A stretch of 64,000 bases of DNA. Source: JBBQWR01 sp038210495. GTDB taxonomy: Bacteria > Planctomycetota > Planctomycetia > Pirellulales > DATAWG01. Positions 40,228 to 48,603 of this stretch are shown one piece after another (positions within the stretch are counted from its first letter, which is position 1; each line of letters begins with the position of its first letter). Where the stretch lies: NCBI GenBank assembly GCA_038210495.1, contig JBBQWR010000019.1, forward strand, positions 1 through 64,000, in the 5' to 3' direction. The position numbers and the translations under genes were made by a program. Under the pieces are notes generated by a model. It was not told the DNA's origin. It saw nothing but the letters and a program-made list of their open reading frames with translations, and did no database searches.

Positions 40228-40233
40228 GAGAGG
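40228..40233 (+). promoter_or_regulatory. Shine-Dalgarno GAGAGG choosing the ADP-ribosyltransferase start
   Basis: GAGAGG at 40228-40233 lies 7 nt before ATG 40241. The open frame could start with GTG at 40226, but that codon overlaps the ribosome binding site, so 40241 is preferred. Confidence 0.6.
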
Positions 40234-40240
40234 TCGCAGA

Positions 40241-41737
40241 ATGAGCAAGACCAGTTTCATGAAAGTCGATCGACTCGTGCGCGTGATGACCGGCGGCGCG
40301 GTGGTCACTGACCGGCTCGTCGAAAAACGCACGGATAAGATCACCGACGCCGTGGCCGAGTTAGCCCAGGAGATCAAGCGGCTCGATCAGGCCAAGATCA
40401 AGAGTCCGCTACTCGAGAAGACCTATCAGGATCTCCTCGCTCGGCAAAATATGGTCGCGAACATCCCGAATAACGCTGACCGGTCGAGAGAACTCGACCT
40501 GGTCAAGGCCGATGCCCGCGCTGCGGCAGCCTTGGGGCCAATCTTGGTGGATGGGCGACTCGCTCAAAACGAGATTTTTCGCTGTAGTTTGTTGTTGCAG
40601 GGCCAACTGGACCTATTAAAGCACAAGGGCGCCAAGAACGAGGAGGCGACCGGCCTGCAACAGACTTTCGACGGCCTCTCGGCTCAATATGAGCAGGCCA
40701 AAAATATTACGGACATCAAGCAACAGACGGACGGATTTCAACGAGTCCGGTCGGCGTTTCGCTCCCAGCTGGAACCTTTCCAAAGTGTTGTGAGTGACAT
40801 TTTAGAGGTGTCTGAACTTTGGCAGGACATGAAGAACAATGCGCTTGAAGCTTACGCCAGCGCGCTCCAAGCGGTCCAAAAAGTCAAGCCCGGTGAAGGG
40901 CGTGCTCACCTGGAGCAGCGTCTGACCAAGTGCAAGAACGAAATTTATGCTGGCGCGATGATGGACGGAAACGCTTGGTTCCATGTTTTCAAAAAACAGA
41001 TTGACGAAGCGAAACGAATTAGCGCTCTCTCTCAACAGAATATTCGCACGGGAGGGTCACAGGCTGACGTGGTTCTCGGCAAAGTGAACGAGGCGAAACG
41101 ACTCGCGGAACGAAACCCTTCCGGCGCCGAAGCGATTATGATGTCGGCGCTGGGCGGCGAGAGCACTGGATTGACTGCAGAGCAGAGAGCCGATTTGGGA
41201 AAGCAAGAATTCGAAAGAATGTTGAAAAAGGCATACGAACAAGTCGCCGTCTCGGGGTCGCGCGTCGACCAGCTTTCGCCGGGCGAGGTCGTCGCCCTGC
41301 ATAATTACACGACTCAAGATTATGAACTGATGAATAAACAATTGATTCTCGGCTACGAAGGCGGTCTGACAGGCGAAAACTACAAGAAAAAGATCGAGGC
41401 CGTCACGGAAGCGCTGAAGAAGCTGCCAAGCTATGAGGGCGGCATGACCCTGCGCGGTGAATGGCTCTGGAAGAAAGACGGGCACAAAGCTATTTATTTC
41501 CTTGGAAATACTTTCGCGATCAAGCCTTTATGGAGCACTGGCGTCAAAATGTGCTTCGCCACTCCCATTCAGATCTCGGTCTTTGGCAAAGGCGGCAAAG
41601 ATGTCGCGGCGATGTCCGACAAGCCCAACGAGACCGAGGTCTTGTTCCCGCCCGGCACGAAGTTCAAAGTGACAGCCTATCGTGAGGAAGGGAAGGGAAG
41701 AGACTTTAAAATTTTCATGACGGTGGAGGAAGTCTGA
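40241..41737 (+). CDS. Protein with C-terminal NAD:arginine-type (R-S-E) ADP-ribosyltransferase domain
   Basis: The 498-residue protein has about 340 helical N-terminal residues of no recognised family and a C-terminal ADP-ribosyltransferase domain (about 345-498). The domain shows ALHNYTTQDYELMN (352-365), Arg405 in MTLRG for NAD binding, a variant STS motif WSTG (431-434), then the ADP-ribosylating loop ahead of E464-T465-E466 in NETEVLFPPGTKFKV (463-477). An E-x-E glutamate pair is the signature of arginine-directed enzymes. No signal peptide or membrane segment is present. Its stop overlaps the start of the next gene (TGATG), so the two proteins are made in linked amounts. By analogy with ADP-ribosylating toxins this would modify a host or competitor protein; the target is unknown. 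Confidence 0.82.
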   Translation: MSKTSFMKVDRLVRVMTGGAVVTDRLVEKRTDKITDAVAELAQEIKRLDQAKIKSPLLEKTYQDLLARQNMVANIPNNADRSRELDLVKADARAAAALGPILVDGRLAQNEIFRCSLLLQGQLDLLKHKGAKNEEATGLQQTFDGLSAQYEQAKNITDIKQQTDGFQRVRSAFRSQLEPFQSVVSDILEVSELWQDMKNNALEAYASALQAVQKVKPGEGRAHLEQRLTKCKNEIYAGAMMDGNAWFHVFKKQIDEAKRISALSQQNIRTGGSQADVVLGKVNEAKRLAERNPSGAEAIMMSALGGESTGLTAEQRADLGKQEFERMLKKAYEQVAVSGSRVDQLSPGEVVALHNYTTQDYELMNKQLILGYEGGLTGENYKKKIEAVTEALKKLPSYEGGMTLRGEWLWKKDGHKAIYFLGNTFAIKPLWSTGVKMCFATPIQISVFGKGGKDVAAMSDKPNETEVLFPPGTKFKVTAYREEGKGRDFKIFMTVEEV

Positions 41738-42843
41738 TGAGCAGTGTTGCAGATGAATTGGATCCCGTGGTAGTAGCGCAAAAGGTGCAAAAATACATGC
41801 ATCTGCTGCCGGCGGCATCGGCGGAAACGCTCGCCAAGATGCGCAGCACGGCGCCCGCGGCCGAGAGCGGGGAAAATGTGGTGCCGCCTGTTGCGGAAGA
41901 AGCCGAATACGCCCGGCCCGTAGCGAACTCTTGGCCCGCGCTCAGCGTCGAGCGGGCGCGCGACCGCGCGGTCGGCTGTTTATTGGGCTTGGCCATCGGC
42001 GATGCCGTCGGAGCGGCCGCCGAATCCAAGCCGCGGGGCAGTTTCCCCCCGCTGACCGACATGGTCGGCGGAGGCCCCTTCAATTTATCCCCCGGCGAGT
42101 GGACTGCCGACACGACCATGGCGCTGTGCCTGGCCGAATCGCTGATCGCCGCTGGCACTATCGATCAAGACGACCTGATGATCCGCTTGCAGGGCTGGCT
42201 GGAGCGTGGCGAATATACGGTGCACGGCGAGTGTATTGACATCGACGCCACCACTCGCACAGCCATCGAGCGGTTTGCCGCGGATGGAATCGCCGCAGCC
42301 GGTGTTCAGACGACAAGTTCGGCCGGAAACGGTTCGCTGGTGCGCCTGGCGCCGTTGGCAATCTTCAAGGCAAAAAACGCCGAAGAGGCCGCGCAATGGG
42401 CGGTCAAGCAATCCCGGACGACACACGCCGCGCAGATCTGCCTGGATGCCTGTAAGCTGTTCATCAGCCAGCTTGTCGACGCGCTAAGCGGCGCCGATAA
42501 GGCCGATGCAATGCGGCAGCGCGTGATGGCGCTGTCGCCCGCGGTGCTGTTCATTTCGGCGGGTGAGTGGAAGACCAAAACCCGCGACGAGATCAAATCC
42601 AACGGCTACGTCGTCCACACGCTGGAGGCCGCTTTGTGGTCGGTCTGGCAGACCGATAATTTCCGCGACGCGGTCCTGACCGCCGCCAACCTGGGGGGCG
42701 CTGCCAACAGCGTGGCAGCCGTGGCCGGACAACTGGCCGGAGCTCTGTACGGCGCTGCCGCAATCCCGCGAGACTGGCTCGCTAAGCTCGCCTGGCGCGA
42801 CAAGATCGAGCAGCTCGCGAAATCGCTGTTCGAATGTACCTGA
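41737..42843 (+). CDS. Degenerate ADP-ribosylglycohydrolase homologue, predicted immunity or antagonist protein
   Basis: The 368-residue protein has the ARH fold from about residue 74 (GCLLGLAIGDAVGAAAES, PGEW, GNGSLVRLAP, NLG, GQLAGALYG). The metal site is damaged: the TDD motif is TAD (T123, A124, D125), and the C-terminal NDADT, which gives two aspartates and a threonine in active relatives, reads GAANS (321-325). By comparison the paralogue at 8415-9365 keeps all these residues. Hydrolase activity is therefore unlikely. Residues 1-73 are an extra N-terminal segment, partly helical (VVVAQKVQKYMHLLP) and then flexible. ATG 41737 overlaps the ADP-ribosyltransferase stop by one base (TGATG). 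I infer that it neutralises that enzyme by binding; it could instead be a substrate reader. Confidence 0.82.
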   Translation: MSSVADELDPVVVAQKVQKYMHLLPAASAETLAKMRSTAPAAESGENVVPPVAEEAEYARPVANSWPALSVERARDRAVGCLLGLAIGDAVGAAAESKPRGSFPPLTDMVGGGPFNLSPGEWTADTTMALCLAESLIAAGTIDQDDLMIRLQGWLERGEYTVHGECIDIDATTRTAIERFAADGIAAAGVQTTSSAGNGSLVRLAPLAIFKAKNAEEAAQWAVKQSRTTHAAQICLDACKLFISQLVDALSGADKADAMRQRVMALSPAVLFISAGEWKTKTRDEIKSNGYVVHTLEAALWSVWQTDNFRDAVLTAANLGGAANSVAAVAGQLAGALYGAAAIPRDWLAKLAWRDKIEQLAKSLFECT

Positions 42844-45536
42844 TCGCTCCTTGGCTCGTTAGAAACGGACCTCTAAGTCGAGCGAGCGATTTGCCCATGT
42901 CACATGACTCCGCCAACTCTACTTCTCGCCTCAAAGACTTCCTCAACGGGAAATTGGCGGTTATTCTTAGCGCGGTGAATCCGGCGCGTGCGATCGAGAT
43001 GGCAGCCTCGATCGTCGAAAACGATCGGTGGAATTCCTTCGATCGCTGGCACGAAACAAGTCGCCGGCTGAAGGCGGCCTACGATGCTTGTGGCACGAGC
43101 GGCGAAATCTCAAGCATTCCCACCGGAGGTCTCCGCGGCGCCGGAAAATGGATCATTCCCGAAGCCGCCGATATCGTTGAGGGAACGCTCGACCTGATCG
43201 AACCTGTTGCCCGGCGTCTGCTCGATTATCGGCAATGCCCCTGGCACGTCGCGCAGTGGTCGGCCGCCACCCCGCGAGAAGGAATGCTTTGCGAATTGGT
43301 TGTCTTGGATTCCCAAAAGCAGCTTGACTCAGTCGCTCCGGGGTCGTTAGCCAGCAAGCTCGTCCTGACACGGCTCGATCCCCGGGTCAATCGAGCAAGA
43401 TTCTGCCGCGCCGGAGCGGCCGGACTCGTCTGCGATATCCCGGTCGCCGAATTTCCCGACGCCGTCGCATGGACGAAGTTCGGTTGGGGCGGACTCGACT
43501 TATGGGAGGAAGCGACTCCTCTGATCGGTTTTGCAATCTCCGCGGTCGATGGAGACTCGCTGCGAGCGATGTTGCGCAATGGGGGTCGGCCGATCATCCA
43601 CGCGAAGCTGGATATTCGGCGATACGCCGGAAGCCACGATCTAGTGAGTGGCGTAATCCTGGGGCGTGAGGATCCCGATGCGGAAATCTGGGCCGTCGCG
43701 CACAGCTGCGAGCCCGGTGCTTTGGACAACGCCTCCGGCGGGGCGGCCTGCGTGGAAATTGCCCGCACGCTGACTGAGGTCATCCGCTGCGGTCGCCTAT
43801 CCCCGCCGCGGCGAACCATCAGGCTTCTGCACGGGTATGAGTGTTATGGTTTTTTCCATTATATGGAGCATGCGTTTCGCCTTCAGCCGCCGTTGGCCGG
43901 AGTCTGCATCGACACGATCGGGGCGCGGCCGGACGCCTGCGGCGGCGAGCTCAGTTGGCATGCCACCGCGCCGGCGTCCGCATCGTTCGTTGACCGAATC
44001 GGCTACGACATGCTTCGCGCGACGCTCGCCGCGAGACCCGTTTATCGTCTGCAGCGCAAGCCATTTCTCTCGACCGAAGACACGCTGCTGGGTGATCCGA
44101 AATATGGCTTTCCTTGCCCGTGGATTACCAATCATCCGTGTGTCGGCTACCATAGCTCGGCCGATGCGTTGGAAATGATCGACGCGGAAGGAATGTCGGT
44201 TTGCACGGCTGCGATGGCCGGCTATCTCTACTATCTTGCCGACGCCTCGACGGCCGAGGCGCGCGAAATCGCCGAATCGCACACACATCAGACGGTCGCG
44301 CAACTTGCCAATCGCACGCCGCAAGGATCGTCCCCCGATCGTGAATCCGTGCGCACACAGCACACGGCGACAATCGATCGCCTGCGGCGGTTCACGCTGA
44401 CCGGCGATCACGCGATGCTAACGCGCCAGTTCGATCGAATGGTCGATTCCGTTACGGCGGCGACGTGCGCTGCGCCGCTTTCCAGTCTGGCGCCGGCGCC
44501 GGCGAACGACGAGAATCGCGGCGATCTCATTCCCATGCGGCGGCTTCCGTTGGCGCCCACGGCGGAGAACGTATGGCCGCATACGAAGGGAAAGCTTGAC
44601 CCGGCGTTTCCCAAATGGGTCGTCTACTGGGCCGACGGCGCTCGCACGCTTGCGGAAATCGCCCGGTTGGCGTCGCTCGATTCAGACGGCCCGTTGACGC
44701 TGGATTGCGTCGCCGATTATTTCGAGGCGCTTGCGGAGCTTAATTACGTCGACCTCCACGAGCGCGCGGCGTTTCAAACGGCCGAACAATTGGCCGCCGA
44801 TTTATCGGCCTTGGGGGTAAGGCCGGGGATGGACTTGATGGTTCACAGTTCGATGAAATCGATTGGGCCAGTATGGGGCGGCCCCCCGACGGTCGTCGAC
44901 GCGCTGCTCTCCGTGCTGGGACCCAATGGCGCCTTACTGGCCCCGTCCTTCAATCATTTTCACGCCCGCGTTTTCAATCCGCTGACCACCCCTACATCCA
45001 ACGGCGCGATCGCGGAAGCGATTTGGCGTCGCGCTGATGCACGCCGCAGCATACATCCTAGCCATTCGGTGGCAGCCATCGGGCCCCGGGCCGATGACTA
45101 TCTGCGCGACCATCTCGTTCATGGCATCTGGGCTGACGAGAGCCCCATCGGCCGATTGGTTCGCCGTGGCGGCTACATTCTCTCAATCGGCGTCGGCCAG
45201 GATCGTAGCACCGCGTATCATCTGGCCGAGATCGCGATGAAGGTTCCCTGCCTCGATTCGTTCGGAAGCGTCGATCGAATCGCGGGGCCCAAGGGCGACA
45301 TTCAGATCGTTCGTGGCTTGGCGTGGCGCGACGGTGAATGTCCCGTCGATCCGGCCGGCATGGACGCCATGCTCGCGGAAAAGCAAACGGTGGGTCGGGT
45401 TGGGGCGGCCCGCGCCACTCTGGTTCGCGCCGCCGACGTGTTTGCGGCTCGCCAAGAGCAACTCGGAGGTCGGTGCAGCCGGTGTCTGATCCGCCCGCAG
45501 CGGAGGAATACGGACGAGGCGCCTCGGCACGCTTGA
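42834..45536 (+). CDS. M28-like aminopeptidase / AAC(3)-family acetyltransferase fusion
   Basis: A 900-residue protein if started at 42834, or 879 from ATG 42897 (MSHDSANST), the less overlapping choice. Residues to about 490 resemble the DUF4910/M28 zinc aminopeptidase group with an inserted PA-like domain: metal ligands sit in AHSCEPGALDNASG, CIDTIGAR and GYHSSADALE. Residues about 580-645 form a winged-helix-like segment (LAEIARLASLD). From about 655 the protein is an AAC(3)-type N-acetyltransferase with VHSSMKSIGPVWGGP, LLAPSFNHF and the catalytic-His region RRSIHPSHSVAAIGP. This family includes aminoglycoside 3-N-acetyltransferases and many non-resistance enzymes. The fusion suggests processing and acetylation of a peptide or amino-sugar product. 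It overlaps the preceding gene by 10 bp only if 42834 is used. Confidence 0.8.
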   Translation: MYLIAPWLVRNGPLSRASDLPMSHDSANSTSRLKDFLNGKLAVILSAVNPARAIEMAASIVENDRWNSFDRWHETSRRLKAAYDACGTSGEISSIPTGGLRGAGKWIIPEAADIVEGTLDLIEPVARRLLDYRQCPWHVAQWSAATPREGMLCELVVLDSQKQLDSVAPGSLASKLVLTRLDPRVNRARFCRAGAAGLVCDIPVAEFPDAVAWTKFGWGGLDLWEEATPLIGFAISAVDGDSLRAMLRNGGRPIIHAKLDIRRYAGSHDLVSGVILGREDPDAEIWAVAHSCEPGALDNASGGAACVEIARTLTEVIRCGRLSPPRRTIRLLHGYECYGFFHYMEHAFRLQPPLAGVCIDTIGARPDACGGELSWHATAPASASFVDRIGYDMLRATLAARPVYRLQRKPFLSTEDTLLGDPKYGFPCPWITNHPCVGYHSSADALEMIDAEGMSVCTAAMAGYLYYLADASTAEAREIAESHTHQTVAQLANRTPQGSSPDRESVRTQHTATIDRLRRFTLTGDHAMLTRQFDRMVDSVTAATCAAPLSSLAPAPANDENRGDLIPMRRLPLAPTAENVWPHTKGKLDPAFPKWVVYWADGARTLAEIARLASLDSDGPLTLDCVADYFEALAELNYVDLHERAAFQTAEQLAADLSALGVRPGMDLMVHSSMKSIGPVWGGPPTVVDALLSVLGPNGALLAPSFNHFHARVFNPLTTPTSNGAIAEAIWRRADARRSIHPSHSVAAIGPRADDYLRDHLVHGIWADESPIGRLVRRGGYILSIGVGQDRSTAYHLAEIAMKVPCLDSFGSVDRIAGPKGDIQIVRGLAWRDGECPVDPAGMDAMLAEKQTVGRVGAARATLVRAADVFAARQEQLGGRCSRCLIRPQRRNTDEAPRHA

Positions 45537-45551
45537 ACTCGCAGGCCGACT

Positions 45552-47561
45552 TCAATCGGGTTTCATCCGAAAGTCGAATTCGCGCGGTAGAGGATGTTGT
45601 TGGCGCACCTGCCGGCGAAGCACGTCGTCGATCGGAACGCCATTTTGATGCGACAGCCGTGCTTCGTGCCACTCGAACCAAAGATCGGATAGGCTCGTTT
45701 CTCCCTCGCGAATGTTCGGAATATCGCAGGGCGCGGAGAAGAAATCCTCGGGCGCGGACAGATTGCCGGACCGCAACGCCGCGATGGCGCCGATCAGCCG
45801 CACTCGGTCGAGCCGGGCCACGTCTGGCGGAAGTGAAACGATCAACTCTTGCAACGGACCGTACTGCGAGGCCGCCAGCATTGCCACGCAGGCTTCCACG
45901 ACGAGCGGCTTTAGGTCCAGCCTCATTTTCGCGGCGATCGCCCAAAGCTTCGCCGACCGGTCGGGATCTCCTTCGTCGAGTGTGAGAACGGCCAGGTTTC
46001 GTTGCGCCCAGGCCGTTGGCTCGATTTCCAGCGATTGCTGCCAGGCTTGACGGGCGCCCATTAAATCGCCGCCGCGGTAGCGCATGATGCCCATGTGCAG
46101 TAGCGATAGCCAGTGGACGCCATCGCCCGTCGCGAGCGTGCTTTCGAGCAGCCGTCGCCAAGCGGGGTCGGTCATATAGGCGCCGGGCGATTCCGTTGGG
46201 TCACGATAGGGAAGAATCCTTCGATCGAGTAGTTGCAGCCACGGCGCCTGTTCGTCGGAGAGCGATGAATCGGGAAAGGGCGTCGCCGGTGAGTCGAGGG
46301 CCGCGAGACCTGCTTTTTCCCGCCTCCGATTCTCCAGCGCGCCCCAACCGGAACCGAATTGTAGAATCTCCACGAGGGCGCGATTTGCGTCGTCTCCCCA
46401 ACGCGCGAGCCGCTCGTCGAGCCGAGCGCGCGGAAGCTCGCTTTCCAGCTTTTTCTCCACATATGCGGTCGCCGTCGGCCAATCCGCATGAATAATTTGA
46501 GGATCGCCATCGAATGGCCCATAGGCTTCGAGCCACTCCCAGCGGGCTCCGGCCGGCATGCTGAGATACTCGGTCTGCGTGGTTGCCAGTCCTCCCTGAA
46601 TTTCTAGGTAACGGTCACTGGGCGTCGCGAGATACTCCTGCCAGCGTTGCCCGCCGACATCGACTCCCCACAGGAACATTTTTCGTCCCATCAATCGCGC
46701 GGTCGAGGCGTGAATGAGGCCGCGACCGCGGCCGTCGAGCGCGGCAATCCACGGCCGGTTGTCCGGGGGAATGCGGAAGTACAAATCGGCCGCCGCCGAC
46801 CTGCGGCCCGGATAGGTCACGTCTTCCCCGTTTCGCATCGGCACATCGTGCGATTTGAGCCGGCGGTCGTAGTCGTGAAAATAGGCGCTCTCCGCTGGCG
46901 CCAAAACGCGGACGTCTGGCGACTCGTCGACCGCGATATTCGACCACCAGTACATTGCGGTCGCATGCGGGTTCGGGTTGTCGATTCGCGGCCGCACGAA
47001 CAGATAGGACGAGCCGTCGGGGAGGTAAAAATCGATCTGGAACACAACGCGCCGAATGCGCTCGTATTCATACAGCCGGAGGATCGGCATGCCATCTCCC
47101 GCAATCACCTTCGCGGCGAACAACGGAGCGCATGTGAAAGGACAGTGACCGATGATCGAAAGATTCCACTCCACGCCGCCCGTGAACCACGCATCGCGAA
47201 CGGCCAAATTCGCAGGCTGAAACACGGGGTTCACATGGACCAGCTCGCGCCCGGTCGGCTTGTGAAACAACGACCACAGCCGGCCACCGACCTCGAGCAA
47301 AAACGTCGCCCGCAAAATTTCATTTTCCAGCACCGCTGTCTTGAATCGCCGCGGGTGTTTGCGGCGGTCGTATCCGTCCTGCAATCGGTATGGCAGGATG
47401 CTGTCCTCGACCCCTCGGTCGGGATCGGTCGCCATTTCGAGCTGGGTTTCGGGCGTTTCCGCGATGCTGACCGTGCGATAAGCGTGCAGCGGCGGCAAGG
47501 GATTTTCGGGGCCCAATTCGGCCGCCGGCATCTCCAAAAATTCGAGTCGAAGCTCGGTCAT
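45552..47561 (-). CDS. DUF5107 and TPR-like repeat protein of the sugar-transport operon
   Basis: The 669-residue cytoplasmic protein has an N-terminal DUF5107 region (about 60-350) with LENEILRATFLLEVGGRLWS, VHVNPVFQPANLAVRDAWF and GGVEWNLS, the aldose-mutarotase-like beta-sandwich pattern of that family. Its C-terminal half is helical and TPR-like (GDLMGARQAWQQSLEIEPTA). DUF5107 proteins are often found beside carbohydrate genes; the role is unproven. Start: ATG 47561 with AGGA (47571-47574 on the minus strand) 9 nt upstream; the frame extends to 47876 but overlaps the preceding permease gene. It is the last gene in the minus-strand sugar operon, convergent with the peptidase fusion and separated by 15 bp. 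Confidence 0.82.
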   Translation of the reverse strand: MTELRLEFLEMPAAELGPENPLPPLHAYRTVSIAETPETQLEMATDPDRGVEDSILPYRLQDGYDRRKHPRRFKTAVLENEILRATFLLEVGGRLWSLFHKPTGRELVHVNPVFQPANLAVRDAWFTGGVEWNLSIIGHCPFTCAPLFAAKVIAGDGMPILRLYEYERIRRVVFQIDFYLPDGSSYLFVRPRIDNPNPHATAMYWWSNIAVDESPDVRVLAPAESAYFHDYDRRLKSHDVPMRNGEDVTYPGRRSAAADLYFRIPPDNRPWIAALDGRGRGLIHASTARLMGRKMFLWGVDVGGQRWQEYLATPSDRYLEIQGGLATTQTEYLSMPAGARWEWLEAYGPFDGDPQIIHADWPTATAYVEKKLESELPRARLDERLARWGDDANRALVEILQFGSGWGALENRRREKAGLAALDSPATPFPDSSLSDEQAPWLQLLDRRILPYRDPTESPGAYMTDPAWRRLLESTLATGDGVHWLSLLHMGIMRYRGGDLMGARQAWQQSLEIEPTAWAQRNLAVLTLDEGDPDRSAKLWAIAAKMRLDLKPLVVEACVAMLAASQYGPLQELIVSLPPDVARLDRVRLIGAIAALRSGNLSAPEDFFSAPCDIPNIREGETSLSDLWFEWHEARLSHQNGVPIDDVLRRQVRQQHPLPREFDFRMKPD

Positions 47562-47659
47562 CGTGACAATTCCTGTAGAGTGGCGCCGCCGCCGGCTGCG
47601 CCCAACATACTCGACGATGGTATTTCTAGGCGGTTTGCCGACCCAAGAGTCGGCGATTC

Positions 47660-48583
47660 TTAACCCTTCATTCCCGTCGTTGCGATTCCTTGGATGAACG
47701 TTCTTTGCGTCAGAAAAAAGAGCACGAGAACCGGAGCGATCACCAACATGGAGGCGGCCATGAGGTAGTGAAAATCGGTCCCGCCGTGGACAGATTGAAA
47801 GCTCTGTAGCCCCAGCGCGAGCGTGTATTGGTCTTCGTCTTGGACGTAAACCAGCGGCCCGAGAAAATCGTTCCACACGTACATAAAGGTGAAGAGTGAT
47901 ACAACAGCTAAGGCCGGTTTGGCAAGCGGAAGAATAATTCGGAAGAAAATGCCAAGCTCGTTGCAGCCGTCAATTCGGGCCGCTTCGGAGAGCTCGTCCG
48001 GTATCCGGAGAAAAAATTGCCGCAGCAAAAAAATGCTAAACGCCGTGCCGAACCAATAGGGAACCCATAGCGGTTTATAAGTCCCAAGCCACTGCCCCAA
48101 GTGGTGGCTTCCCAGCCAGTGAAAAATGGAAAATAGCGGGACCATGACTACGGGGAACGGGATCATCATCGTCGAAAGCATGAGGGCAAAGAGGACCCCG
48201 CGGCCTTTGAAATGAATCTTCGCGAATGCGTAGGCGGCCAGCGCGCTCGAAATCACATTTCCCGTAACCGAGAGGGCCGCGATGATCAGCGTATTGCGCG
48301 CGTAAAGCAGAAAGTGCATGCTGGGATGCGTCAGCACGGCCGAGTAATTTTCCCACGCAAGCGGTTCGGGAATCAGCGTCGGATGATCGGACATCACTTT
48401 GTCGATCGTCTTGAGACTCGTCGAAAGCATCCAGAGAAACGGAAGGAGAAAACCGACGCAGATGAAGATCAGCAAGATGAGACCCATGTGGCGCGCGGGC
48501 TGGCGGGGCTGGCCCGGCGAGCGCTGGCGCCCGCGTTGCTGCGAGGAGCGTAGAACGGAAGAGTCCGGGGTAGTCGTGGCCAT
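47660..48583 (-). CDS. Sugar ABC transporter permease, MalG type
   Basis: The 307-residue inner-membrane protein has six predicted membrane helices (first GLILLIFICVGFLLPFLWM). The cytoplasmic EAA loop EAARIDGCNELGIFFRIILP docks with the ATPase. The length and the first loop (LSTSLKTIDKVMSDHP) fit the CUT1 MalG family. Basic, Gln/Arg-rich N-terminal 30 residues precede the first helix. It starts 20 bp after the partner permease on the same strand and should form a heterodimer with it to import an oligo- or monosaccharide. Confidence 0.93.
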   Translation of the reverse strand: MATTTPDSSVLRSSQQRGRQRSPGQPRQPARHMGLILLIFICVGFLLPFLWMLSTSLKTIDKVMSDHPTLIPEPLAWENYSAVLTHPSMHFLLYARNTLIIAALSVTGNVISSALAAYAFAKIHFKGRGVLFALMLSTMMIPFPVVMVPLFSIFHWLGSHHLGQWLGTYKPLWVPYWFGTAFSIFLLRQFFLRIPDELSEAARIDGCNELGIFFRIILPLAKPALAVVSLFTFMYVWNDFLGPLVYVQDEDQYTLALGLQSFQSVHGGTDFHYLMAASMLVIAPVLVLFFLTQRTFIQGIATTGMKG

Positions 48584-48603
48584 GTAATCCGCGCGTTAAC
48601 GAG

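Noticed and set aside
45058..46161. 367-codon minus-strand frame spanning the end of the peptidase fusion and the DUF5107 gene
   Set aside because: It overlaps two genes with recognisable domains and is extremely Arg-rich.
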